A DNA stretch of 11,894 bases from an uncultured Mitsuokella sp. (GTDB taxonomy: Bacteria; Bacillota; Negativicutes; Selenomonadales; Selenomonadaceae), in NCBI GenBank assembly GCA_900770895.1, contig CAAGMF010000062.1, forward strand, positions 1 to 11,894. Reading direction: 5' to 3'. The position numbers and the translations under genes were made by a program. Under the pieces are notes generated by a model, which saw only the letters and a program-made list of their open reading frames with translations, searched no databases and was not told the DNA's origin. Positions 5,822-11,894 of the stretch are shown piece by piece (position 1 is the stretch's first letter; the number at the start of each line of letters is the position of its first letter).

Positions 5822-7050
5822 GATTCACGACCAGATTGCTGCATGAGTCGTTCGCTCCCGACGCCGCCACCGGCTGCGTCACGCAGCCGCTTTATCAGAG
5901 CACGGCGTTCTACCAGCCGACAGCCGAGGACATGGAGCGGGTATTTGCCGGCCGGAAGCCGGGATTCGTCTACACGCGGGTCGGCAATCCGACGCTGGCC
6001 CGGTTCGAGCAGCGCCTGCGTGCGCTCGAGGGCGGCGTCGGTGCCGTATCGTTTGCCTCGGGCATGGCAGCCGTATCGCATGCCCTGCTCAACGTGCTTT
6101 CGAGCGGGCATGAGATCGTGGCGTCGAGCGGACTGTACGGTGGCACGAGCTCGCTGTTCGACGATTTCACCCAGTATGGCATACATACGCGCTATGCCCA
6201 GGGCGACCGCATCGAGGATTTCGCGGCGCAGATCAATGAGCACACGCGGCTCATATATATCGAGACCATCGGCAATCCGAAACTCGATATCGTCGATATA
6301 AAGGCCTTGGCGGACCTCGCGCATGAGCATGGGATCCCGCTGTTCGTCGACAACACCGTCACAACACCGTATCTGTGCCGGCCGCTCGAGCTCGGAGCCG
6401 ATGTCGTGCTGCACTCGACCTCGAAAGCGCTCAACGGCAACGGCAATAGCATCGGCGGCATCGTCGTGGCCGGTGGCCGATTCTCCTGGGACGCGGACCG
6501 CTATCCGAAATTCCGCGATTATTCCTTTGGCCCGATGAGCTACATCGTGCGCCTGCGCCAGCGCATGGTCACGGACTACGGCGGCTGCCAGTCGCCGTTC
6601 AATGCCTATCTGACCGGCATAGGGCTCGATACGCTGGCCCTGCGGATGGATCGTATATGCAGCACAGCTCAGGCGCTGGCCGGGTATTGCGAGGCGCGCG
6701 GCCTCGAGGTGAATTATCCCGGACTGCCCTCGAGTCCCTTCCACGAGCTGGCAGACCGGCAGTTCGGTGGCCGGTTCGGTGCCATGCTGACGCTGCGCTT
6801 CGGGACGAAGGAGCGGGCGTTCGCCTTCATAGACAACCTCCACTATGCTCTGAACGTCTCGAATATCGGTGATGCACGCACGCTCGTCATACATCCGGCC
6901 TCGACGATATTCTGCCATCTCAGCGCCGAGGAGCGTCAGCAGGCCGGCGTGACCGACGACCTCGTGCGCGTGAACGTCGGCCTCGAGGACACTGAGGATC
7001 TGCTGGAGGACTTCGACCAGTCCCTGAAGCAGCTGGGATCATCCTCCTGA
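5818..7050 (+). CDS. metY: O-acetylhomoserine sulfhydrylase-type PLP enzyme (MetY)
   Basis: A PLP-dependent Cys/Met-metabolism enzyme of 410 aa that replaces the acyl group of an O-acylated homoserine with sulfur. Visible are QPLYQSTAF, YTRVGNPT (from residue 52, PLP phosphate contact), SGMAAVSHAL, DNTVTTPYLCRPLELGADVV, STSKALNG with Lys203 as the Schiff-base lysine, and NIGDARTLVIHPAST near the C-terminus, a pattern typical of MetY. In the Wolinella system MetY uses the carrier thiocarboxylate as sulfur donor and forms carrier-homocysteine. Context suggests the same here, although free sulfide use cannot be excluded. It is slightly shorter than the common 420-440 aa. The start overlaps the TusA-like stop. 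A 6-bp inverted repeat spans the stop codon (7044-7062) but lacks a T tract. Confidence 0.94.
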   Translation: MRFTTRLLHESFAPDAATGCVTQPLYQSTAFYQPTAEDMERVFAGRKPGFVYTRVGNPTLARFEQRLRALEGGVGAVSFASGMAAVSHALLNVLSSGHEIVASSGLYGGTSSLFDDFTQYGIHTRYAQGDRIEDFAAQINEHTRLIYIETIGNPKLDIVDIKALADLAHEHGIPLFVDNTVTTPYLCRPLELGADVVLHSTSKALNGNGNSIGGIVVAGGRFSWDADRYPKFRDYSFGPMSYIVRLRQRMVTDYGGCQSPFNAYLTGIGLDTLALRMDRICSTAQALAGYCEARGLEVNYPGLPSSPFHELADRQFGGRFGAMLTLRFGTKERAFAFIDNLHYALNVSNIGDARTLVIHPASTIFCHLSAEERQQAGVTDDLVRVNVGLEDTEDLLEDFDQSLKQLGSSS

Positions 7051-7127
7051 GCGCCACAGGAGACATGTCCAGATGGAGCAAATATTTGACCGTCTTGCAG
7101 GTAAAATGAGAATACTGGATTTACATA

Positions 7128-7156
7128 TTGACAAATGCTGATGAGGCTGATATCAT
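7128..7156 (+). promoter_or_regulatory. Promoter of the cobalamin riboswitch transcript
   Basis: TTGACA (7128-7133) and TATCAT (7151-7156) with a 17-base spacer, immediately before the riboswitch aptamer. The same pair of hexamers drives the module at 3102-3130. Transcription would begin near 7163, a few bases before the P1 stem. Confidence 0.8.
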
Positions 7157-7177
7157 AGGATGTAACAAAAGCATAGC

Positions 7178-7360
7178 GATTGGATCAGGTGTGGATGGAT
7201 TCCACCTAACAGAGAATGCCGGTAGGGCTGAGGCCCGTAGTCCGGAGCGGTCACGCCACTGTAGCAGCGAGCGAGCCTGCATTGATGTCACTGAGGGAGA
7301 CCTTGGGAAGGCGCAGGCGAGCGATGAGCTGGAGCCAGGAGAACTGCCTGATTGACAATC
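7178..7360 (+). promoter_or_regulatory. Cobalamin (B12) riboswitch aptamer
   Basis: The conserved blocks come in the expected order: AACAGAGAATGCCGGT (7208-7223), the GCCACTGTA core (7255-7263), GGGAAGGC (7305-7312) and the B12 box AGCCAGGAGAACTGCC (7333-7348). The closing P1 stem can be drawn from GATTG (7178-7182) with CAATC (7356-7360) and CAGG (7186-7189) with CCTG (7347-7350). Such aptamers usually repress B12 synthesis, B12 transport or B12-independent isozyme genes when cobalamin is plentiful. Here two terminators follow and no gene starts until 7968, so the target is unclear. Confidence 0.93.
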
Positions 7361-7401
7361 ACCGTTTGACCTGCGAGTGATAGGGATGGGGATTCAGCAG
7401 C

Positions 7402-7422
7402 GCTGCGGCGCAGCTTTTATTT
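7402..7422 (+). terminator. Short intrinsic terminator after the riboswitch
   Basis: GCTGC (7402-7406) pairs with GCAGC (7410-7414) across a GGC loop and is followed by TTTTATTT. The overlapping self-complementary GCAGCGCTGC at 7397-7406 would compete with it, so the two folds exclude each other. This is a plausible expression platform for the B12 riboswitch, but the stem is short. Confidence 0.55.
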
Positions 7423-7431
7423 GCATTTGAT

Positions 7432-7473
7432 GCCCTCTTCCGACTGACAGGTCGGGAGAGGGCTTTTCGTTTG
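7432..7473 (+). terminator. Strong intrinsic terminator
   Basis: A 13-bp stem (7432-7444 with 7451-7463, one G-U pair) with a six-base loop, followed by TTTTCGTTT. It should stop the riboswitch transcript at about 300 nt. I could not find an upstream segment complementary enough to act as antiterminator, so it looks constitutive. Confidence 0.88.
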
Positions 7474-7486
7474 TCGGAACCTTTTT

Positions 7487-7790
7487 CCTGCGGCCCTCCC
7501 GCAGGAGAAATTGCTCATACACTTATTTCATCTAGTTTCAGGCCGGGACCTTCTGATCCGGCCGGCCCTGGAGTGGAGTTCAGGGCTTCCTTTTTAAAGA
7601 GTCTTCCGCTTCTATAAGCGGGAGTGAAATCCTATATCCCTTGGGTAGGGGCGGAGCGAGATGGTATCCCCCACCCGCAAGAGGTCAATCCACGTAATCT
7701 AGCTTGTCGTGCTCCTGAAAATGCCGACGTGGATAGAAACAATACCTGCTGGTCTCCTCAGCGTATTGATACACACAATCCATAATCCGA
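7487..7790 (+). ncRNA. Gene-free region with serial hairpins; candidate structured RNA, not assigned to a family
   Basis: No credible gene is present, but inverted repeats come one after another: 7487-7493/7499-7505; GGCCGG/CCGGCC at 7541-7563; GCCCTG/CAGGGC at 7565-7586, followed by TTCCTTTTT and so possibly a terminator itself; 7603-7611/7616-7624 (9 bp, one G-U); GGGTAGGGG/CCCCCACCC at 7643-7651/7668-7676 with one mismatch, extended by CTT/AAG; and ATCCACGT/ACGTGGAT at 7688-7695/7727-7734. A strong hairpin closes the region at 7793. I compared it from memory with 6S, tmRNA, RNase P, SRP RNA, T-box and SAM riboswitches and saw no match. No convincing promoter was found directly upstream. 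It may be one RNA, several, or a non-functional spacer. The strand is assumed from the terminator direction. Confidence 0.35.
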
Positions 7791-7792
7791 TG

Positions 7793-7832
7793 TCAGGCCC
7801 GCCGCTTTCCGCGGCGGGCCTGATGTCATTTT
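7793..7832 (+). terminator. Intrinsic terminator upstream of the transporter pair
   Basis: A perfect 13-bp GC-rich stem, TCAGGCCCGCCGC (7793-7805) with GCGGCGGGCCTGA (7811-7823) around TTTCC, then TGTCATTTT. The T tract is imperfect and starts late, but the stem is very stable. It separates the non-coding region from the transporter genes. Confidence 0.7.
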
Positions 7833-7928
7833 GCGTCAAGGGAGCCGGGATGTGGCCACGTTTATTGACGGGCTGGGATGCGCAGGGCTGCGCGCAGATA
7901 TTTTCTAGCCAAATCTAAGCTGTAGCGT

Positions 7929-7934
7929 TATAAT
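7929..7934 (+). promoter_or_regulatory. Probable -10 element for the transporter operon
   Basis: A perfect TATAAT 34 bases before the transporter start. The -35 position (about 7906-7911, TAGCCA) does not resemble TTGACA, so this promoter may need an activator or be weak. It explains how the transporters can be expressed although terminators precede them. Confidence 0.45.
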
Positions 7935-7967
7935 GGAATGGATATTGTTTAGGGAGGAATTAATTCC

Positions 7968-9338
7968 ATGCGTGATACATTCTCAACCCGGCTCGGATTC
8001 ATACTGGTCTCGGCGGGGTGCGCCATCGGCCTCGGCAATGTCTGGCGGTTCCCGTTTATCACGGGACGCTACGGCGGGGCCTCTTTCGTATTGATTTATC
8101 TTGTCTTCCTGCTGATACTTGGCCTGCCGATCATGGTCGCCGAGTTCGCTGTAGGACGTGCGAGCCAGCGCTCGGCGGCGAAGTCGTTCGATGTGCTCGA
8201 GCCGCGCGGGACGAAATGGCACCTTTATAAATACGGGGCCATCGCCGGCAACCTGCTGCTCATGATGTTCTACACGACCATCGCCGGCTGGATGATCTAC
8301 TACCTGTACAAGACAGCCGCGGGCGGCTTCGTCGGGCTCGATGCGGCCGGTGTGGGCGGAGTATTCGCGGCTTTGCTGGCTGATCCAGTGACGATGACGG
8401 GTTATATGCTGCTCACCGTGCTGCTCTGCGGCGGCGTGTGCTACCTCGGCGTGAACCGCGGTGTCGAGCGCATCACGAAAGTCATGATGGTCTGCCTGCT
8501 TGCGCTTATGATCGTGCTCGCGGTCAATTCCGTCCTGCTGCCCGGTAGCGGTCCGGGCCTCGAGTATTACCTCCTGCCGGACTTCGGCCGGCTCGAGTCC
8601 TACAGTATGAATGAAGTCATATTCGCGGCCATGGGGCAGGCGTTCTTTACTCTGAGCCTCGGCATCGGTGCCCTGGCCATATTTGGCAGTTACATCGGCA
8701 AGGAGAAGTCCCTGACGGGCGAGGCTGCCTGGGTAATCGCGCTCGATACGTTCGTGGCCATCATGAGCGGCCTCATCATATTCCCGGCCTGCTCGAGCTT
8801 CGGCGTGAGCCCGGACAGCGGCCCGAACCTGCTCTTCGTCACGCTGCCGAACGTATTCAATCATATGGCGGGCGGCCAGTTCTGGGGAGCGCTGTTCTTC
8901 CTGTTCATGGCCTTTGCCGCGCTGTCTACGGTCATTGCCGTGTTCGAGAATATATTCGCCTGCCTCTGCGAGCTGACCGGCTCGCCGCGCCAGCTCATCA
9001 TCCCGCGGGCCATGCTGCTCATCGCGGTGCTGTCGCTGCCGTGCATACTAGGCTTCAATCTCTGGAGCGGCTGGCATCCACTGGGGGGCGGCACCGGTGT
9101 ACTCGACCTCGAGGATTTCCTCGTCAGTGACAACATCCTGCCGCTCGGCAGCCTCGTCTACCTGCTGTTCTGCACCTCACGCTACGGCTGGGGCTGGAAC
9201 TCCTTCATCAAGGAAGCTGACGCCGGCAGCGGACTGAAGTTCCCACGCGGACTTCATTTCTACATGAACTACATCCTGCCGCTCATCGTGCTCTACATAT
9301 TCGTGAACGGCTACTACGCCATGTTCTTCAGCAAGTGA
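7968..9338 (+). CDS. Sodium-dependent NSS/SNF-family transporter, copy 1
   Basis: Integral inner-membrane secondary transporter of the neurotransmitter:sodium symporter family (LeuT fold), most likely importing an amino acid with sodium. It has 456 aa, close to the 11-helix bacterial members such as MhsT (about 450 aa) and shorter than LeuT. TM1 carries SAGCAIGLGNVWRFPF, with the Asn used in the Na1 site of LeuT; YGGASF replaces the common NGGGAF. The unwound TM6 segment is SLGIG, with Ile233 where LeuT has the substrate-contacting Phe259. TM8 has AALSTVIAV, with Ser-Thr for the Na2 hydroxyl ligands. ATG 7968 follows GGGAGG (7952-7957). The substrate cannot be read from sequence; the nearby methionine cluster makes methionine or another hydrophobic amino acid a guess only. 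Confidence 0.93.
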   Translation: MRDTFSTRLGFILVSAGCAIGLGNVWRFPFITGRYGGASFVLIYLVFLLILGLPIMVAEFAVGRASQRSAAKSFDVLEPRGTKWHLYKYGAIAGNLLLMMFYTTIAGWMIYYLYKTAAGGFVGLDAAGVGGVFAALLADPVTMTGYMLLTVLLCGGVCYLGVNRGVERITKVMMVCLLALMIVLAVNSVLLPGSGPGLEYYLLPDFGRLESYSMNEVIFAAMGQAFFTLSLGIGALAIFGSYIGKEKSLTGEAAWVIALDTFVAIMSGLIIFPACSSFGVSPDSGPNLLFVTLPNVFNHMAGGQFWGALFFLFMAFAALSTVIAVFENIFACLCELTGSPRQLIIPRAMLLIAVLSLPCILGFNLWSGWHPLGGGTGVLDLEDFLVSDNILPLGSLVYLLFCTSRYGWGWNSFIKEADAGSGLKFPRGLHFYMNYILPLIVLYIFVNGYYAMFFSK

Positions 9339-9383
9339 GCATGCGCGTCAGACAAATAAAATAAAAACGGAGGAGTGCGATTC

Positions 9384-10754
9384 ATGCACAATACATTTTC
9401 CACGCGGCTGGGCTTCATTCTCGTGTCGGCCGGCTGTGCCATCGGGCTGGGCAATGTCTGGCGATTCCCGTTCATCACGGGGCGCTACGGCGGCGCTTCA
9501 TTCGTCCTCATCTACCTGCTGTTCCTGATCATCCTGGGCTTGCCGATCATGCTGACGGAGTTCGCGGTCGGTCGTGGCAGCCAGCATTCGCCGGCGCGCG
9601 CGTTTGATACGCTCGAGCCGCGGGGGACGAAATGGCACCTGTATAAATACATATCCATAGCCGGCAATATCCTGCTCATGATGTACTACACGACCATCGC
9701 GGGCTGGATGCTGTACTACCTGTACAAGACGGCCGCAGGCGGCTTCGCCGGCCTCGATGCGGGCGGCATCGGTCAGGCGTTCGGAGCAATGCTGGCCGAT
9801 CCGGTCACGATGTGCGGCTACATGGTGCTCGTCGTACTCATAGGCGGCGGCGTCTGCTATCTTGGCGTCAATCGCGGCGTCGAGCGCATCACGAAAGCCA
9901 TGATGATATGTCTGCTGCTCCTGATGATCGTCCTGGCCATCAATTCCTGCCTGCTGCCGAACGCCGGGGAGGGCCTGAGCTACTACCTTCTGCCGGATTT
10001 CGAGCGCATGACCGAGTACAGTCTCAATGAAGTCATATTTGCTGCCATGGGGCAGGCATTCTTCACGCTGAGCATCGGCCAGGGATCGCTCGCCATATTC
10101 GGCAGCTACATCGGTAAAGAGAAAAGCCTGACCGGTGAGGCCATCTGGATCATCGTGCTCGATACGTTCGTGGCCATCATGAGCGGCTTCATCATCTTTC
10201 CGGCCTGCTCGAGCTTCGGCGTCAGCCCGGACAGCGGCCCGAACCTCATATTCGTGACGCTGCCGAACATATTCAATGCGATGCCCGGCGGCCAGTTCTG
10301 GGGCGCGCTGTTCTTCCTGTTCATGGCTTTTGCGGCACTGTCTACGGTCATTGCCGTATTCGAGAACATATTTGCGAGCCTGTCCGAGCTCATCGGCTCG
10401 CCGCGCAACACAGTCATACCGCGGGCCATGGTACTCATCGCAGTGCTCTCGCTGCCGTGCCTGCTCGGCTTCAACGTCCTGAAGGATATCACGCCGCTCG
10501 GCCCCGGCACCGGCATCCTCGACCTCGAGGACTTCATCATCAGCAACAATGTCCTGCCGCTCGGCAGTCTCGTGTTCCTGTTCTTCTGCACAAGCCGCTA
10601 CGGCTGGGGCTGGAAGTCGTTCTTCACCGAAGTCAACACCGGCACAGGCCTGAAGCTGCCGCGCTGGGTACGCTTCTACATGACCTACATCCTGCCGCTC
10701 ATCGTCCTCTACATCTTCGTGAACGGCTACTACGCGATATTCTTCAGTAAATGA
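9384..10754 (+). CDS. Sodium-dependent NSS/SNF-family transporter, copy 2
   Basis: A tandem paralogue of the preceding gene: also 456 aa, collinear without gaps from residue 3 on, and by eye roughly 80% identical. The same TM1, TM8 and C-terminal YILPLIVLYIFVNGYYA blocks are present. The main change at a known binding position is in the unwound TM6 segment: SIGQG here, with Gln233 where copy 1 has Ile233 (LeuT Phe259), followed by Ser for Ala. This suggests a different substrate preference. I chose ATG 9384 over GTG 9375 because GGAGGAG (9369-9375) sits 8 bases before it and the N-terminus then matches copy 1. The 45-base spacer after copy 1 has no promoter or terminator, so both are probably co-transcribed. 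Confidence 0.93.
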   Translation: MHNTFSTRLGFILVSAGCAIGLGNVWRFPFITGRYGGASFVLIYLLFLIILGLPIMLTEFAVGRGSQHSPARAFDTLEPRGTKWHLYKYISIAGNILLMMYYTTIAGWMLYYLYKTAAGGFAGLDAGGIGQAFGAMLADPVTMCGYMVLVVLIGGGVCYLGVNRGVERITKAMMICLLLLMIVLAINSCLLPNAGEGLSYYLLPDFERMTEYSLNEVIFAAMGQAFFTLSIGQGSLAIFGSYIGKEKSLTGEAIWIIVLDTFVAIMSGFIIFPACSSFGVSPDSGPNLIFVTLPNIFNAMPGGQFWGALFFLFMAFAALSTVIAVFENIFASLSELIGSPRNTVIPRAMVLIAVLSLPCLLGFNVLKDITPLGPGTGILDLEDFIISNNVLPLGSLVFLFFCTSRYGWGWKSFFTEVNTGTGLKLPRWVRFYMTYILPLIVLYIFVNGYYAIFFSK

Positions 10755-10770
10755 AGATAGAACGCTATTA

Positions 10771-10805
10771 TAGGACTGCATTTCGCAGCCCTATTTTTTT
10801 ATTTT
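10771..10805 (+). terminator. Intrinsic terminator of the transporter operon
   Basis: ATAGGACTGC (10771-10780) pairs with GCAGCCCTAT (10786-10795) around ATTTC, with one A-C mismatch, and is followed by six T, A and four T. It lies 17 bases after the second transporter stop codon. Confidence 0.88.
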
Positions 10806-10810
10806 CACCC

Positions 10811-10839
10811 TTGACAGGGAGCAGGGAAGACGTTATAAT
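10811..10839 (+). promoter_or_regulatory. Strong promoter of the perR-rubrerythrin unit
   Basis: A consensus TTGACA (10811-10816), a 17-base spacer and a consensus TATAAT (10834-10839). Transcription would begin near 10846, about 37 bases before the perR start. A consensus promoter under a repressor site fits a gene pair needing high output on derepression. Confidence 0.9.
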
Positions 10840-10853
10840 TAGAATAAATCTAA
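10833..10853 (+). promoter_or_regulatory. PerR-box-like operator overlapping the -10 element
   Basis: TTATAATTAGAATAA (10833-10847) agrees with the Bacillus PerR box TTATAATNATTATAA at all but two defined positions. A second overlapping site, TTAGAATAAATCTAA (10839-10853), lies within the perfect inverted repeat ATTAGA-N5-TCTAAT (10838-10854). Binding here would cover the -10 element and start point, implying autoregulation of perR and control of rubrerythrin. The match is by eye. Confidence 0.65.
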
Positions 10854-10882
10854 TAGCTACGACGACCAAAGGAGGGAGAATG

Positions 10883-11245
10883 ATGTCGGGATATGCCGAG
10901 GCTGTCGAGCAGAAAGTCTGGGAATCGCGTGAGCATCCCACAGCGGAGCAGATATACCTGAGCATGAAGCAGGACTACCCGCATATCGTGCTGGCTACGG
11001 TATACAACAATCTCAAGACTCTGTGCGAAGCCAAGAGGATACGGCGCCTGCAGATACCAGGCTCGCCGGACCGCTATGACCGCATGGAGCGGCATGACCA
11101 TCTGGTCTGTACGCGCTGTGGAGCCATCGCTGATATCACGTTCACTGATATGACGCAGCAGCTCGAGGAGTTCCTCGGGACGGCAATCGACTCATACGAT
11201 CTCCAGGTGCGTTATCTATGTCCGAAGTGCCGGGCGCAGCATTGA
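10883..11245 (+). CDS. perR: PerR-type peroxide-sensing repressor (Fur family), short N-terminus
   Basis: Metal-dependent repressor that releases DNA when peroxide oxidises its histidines. The 120 aa include the DNA-binding helix segment LATVYNNLKTL (37-47). All regulatory metal ligands of Bacillus PerR have counterparts: His18 (HPTAEQIY), Asp66, His71, His73 and Asp84. The structural zinc site is Cys76/Cys79 and Cys113/Cys116. The Asp at 66 argues for PerR over Fur or Zur. The usual N-terminal helix with TPQR, about 20 residues, is missing. An in-frame extension upstream exists but lacks family sequence and would cross the promoter. ATG 10883 is favoured over the adjacent ATG 10880 because GGAGGG (10871-10876) is then 6 bases away. 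Rubrerythrin follows after 36 bases, a typical PerR target. Confidence 0.88.
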   Translation: MSGYAEAVEQKVWESREHPTAEQIYLSMKQDYPHIVLATVYNNLKTLCEAKRIRRLQIPGSPDRYDRMERHDHLVCTRCGAIADITFTDMTQQLEEFLGTAIDSYDLQVRYLCPKCRAQH

Positions 11246-11281
11246 GCTGACCGGCTGATGAATATTTTAGGAGGAATAAAA

Positions 11282-11818
11282 ATGAGCAAATACGCAGGAA
11301 CCCAGACCGAGAAGAATCTGCAGGCCGCTTTCGCTGGTGAGTCGCAGGCACGCAACAAGTACACCTACTTCGCATCGAAGGCCAAGAAAGAGGGCTATGA
11401 GCAGATCGCAGCCCTGTTCCTGAAGACGGCTGACAATGAGAAAGAGCATGCCAAGATGTGGTTCAAGGAGCTCGAGGGCATCGGTGATACCCCGGCGAAC
11501 CTGAAGGCAGCCGCTGAGGGCGAGAACTACGAGTGGACCGATATGTATGATGGCTTCGCCAAGACAGCTGAGGAGGAGGGCTTCAAGGAGCTCGCAACGA
11601 AGTTCCGTCTCGTAGCTGCCATCGAGAAGCATCACGAGGAGCGCTATCGCGCCCTGCTGAAGAACGTCGAGACGGCTCAGGTATTCGCCAAGAGCGAGGT
11701 CAAAGTCTGGGAGTGCCGCAACTGCGGTCACATCGTCATCGGCACGAAAGCCCCAGAGATCTGCCCGACCTGCGCTCATCCGCAGAGCTACTTCGAGGTC
11801 AGCGCTGAGAACTACTGA
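11282..11818 (+). CDS. rbr: Rubrerythrin
   Basis: Cytoplasmic diiron peroxidase that reduces hydrogen peroxide in anaerobes, with electrons passing through its rubredoxin domain. In 178 aa the four-helix part carries the diiron ligands: Glu20 (GES), Glu53-x-x-His56 (NEKEH), the glutamate cluster near residue 97 (AEEEGF) and Glu115-x-x-His118 (EKHHEERY). The C-terminal rubredoxin-like site is Cys145/Cys148 and Cys161/Cys164. The length and order are those of classical rubrerythrin. ATG 11282 follows AGGAGGA (11269-11275); an in-frame ATG at 11258 lies before this site and is unlikely. It probably shares the perR transcript and its PerR control. No own promoter was seen in the 36-base gap. Confidence 0.96.
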   Translation: MSKYAGTQTEKNLQAAFAGESQARNKYTYFASKAKKEGYEQIAALFLKTADNEKEHAKMWFKELEGIGDTPANLKAAAEGENYEWTDMYDGFAKTAEEEGFKELATKFRLVAAIEKHHEERYRALLKNVETAQVFAKSEVKVWECRNCGHIVIGTKAPEICPTCAHPQSYFEVSAENY

Positions 11819-11839
11819 TTGAGGAAAAAAACGGACCGG

Positions 11840-11873
11840 AGCCTTCCCCTGAGGGGAAGGCATACAAAGAGTG
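11840..11873. repeat. Palindromic intergenic repeat, copy 3
   Basis: GCCTTCCCCT and AGGGGAAGGC form a perfect hairpin (11841-11861). The sequence after it, ATACAAAGAGTG, matches the right end of copy 1 (TTATAAAGAGTG, 137-148) at most positions, so the repeat extends beyond the palindrome. It sits 21 bases after the rubrerythrin stop. It lacks a T tract, so it is not a standard terminator, and I see no other terminator for the perR-rbr unit before the window ends. Confidence 0.7.
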
Positions 11874-11894
11874 GCTGGTAAAATGCGTAAGCAT

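Noticed and set aside
7044..7062. CTCCTG/CAGGAG inverted repeat at the metY stop as a terminator
   Set aside because: Only 6 bp with no T tract after it.
7073..7141. 22-codon frame (MEQIFDRLAGKM...) after metY
   Set aside because: The reading looks protein-like, but it is very short, has no well-placed ribosome binding site and overlaps the -35 element of the riboswitch promoter.
7128..7355. 75-codon open reading frame on + over the riboswitch
   Set aside because: It coincides with the promoter and the cobalamin aptamer, has no ribosome binding site, and its product resembles nothing known; the RNA structure explains the sequence.
7709..7918. 69-codon open reading frame on + before the transporters
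   Set aside because: It starts inside a hairpin, runs through a strong terminator stem and lacks a clear ribosome binding site.
10751..10882. N-terminal extension of the PerR frame
   Set aside because: It covers a terminator and a consensus promoter and has no Fur-family sequence; a strong ribosome binding site marks the internal start.
11883..11894. ATG near the right edge (MRKH...) as the start of another gene
   Set aside because: Only four codons are visible and no good ribosome binding site precedes them, so it cannot be supported.

Overview
The window comes from a GC-rich, anaerobic bacterium of the Firmicutes type. It has strong AGGAGG-like ribosome binding sites, TTGACA/TATAAT promoters with 17-base spacers, a PerR-type regulator next to rubrerythrin, and a ferredoxin-fused sulfite reductase. 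My best guess is a selenomonad (Negativicutes, for example near Mitsuokella or Selenomonas). That placement is inference from style and gene content, because there is no rRNA or taxonomic marker here.

Region 1 (about 1-7050, all on +) is a cluster that takes sulfate to homocysteine. An AprB-like two-cluster ferredoxin subunit of APS reductase, CysD and CysN activate sulfate and begin its reduction. AprA is not in the window and would be expected to the left. A new promoter at 3102-3130 then opens a second module: a ThiS-like sulfur carrier (HcyS type), a ThiF/MoeB-like E1 (HcyF), a JAMM metalloprotease (HcyD), a small siroheme sulfite reductase with a built-in ferredoxin domain, a TusA-family protein, and the PLP enzyme MetY. 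The gene content matches the protein-thiocarboxylate route to homocysteine described for Wolinella succinogenes. Sulfide from Sir is loaded on the carrier C-terminus by HcyF, MetY transfers it to an O-acylated homoserine, and HcyD trims the carrier tail and releases homocysteine. The carrier ends in GGG-Ala-Ile, so it needs tail removal before use. CysN carries a C-terminal APS-kinase-like domain that has lost its P-loop, which fits a pathway using APS directly.

Region 2 (7051-7967) holds no convincing gene. It has a promoter, a well-formed cobalamin riboswitch, two intrinsic terminators, a run of hairpins that may be another structured RNA, and a third terminator. The riboswitch has no evident target gene, which makes it a candidate for B12-controlled small RNA production or a relic.

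Region 3 (7968-10754) has two tandem, closely related sodium:neurotransmitter-symporter-family transporters of 456 aa each, ending in a terminator. Amino acids are the likely substrates.

Region 4 (10811-11818) is a peroxide-stress unit: a strong promoter overlapped by PerR-box-like sites, a PerR homologue with a short N-terminus, and rubrerythrin.

A family of palindromic intergenic repeats built around a CCTTCCCCT/AGGGGAAGG hairpin occurs three times (1-138, 4654-4690, 11840-11873). One copy sits inside the sulfur operon.
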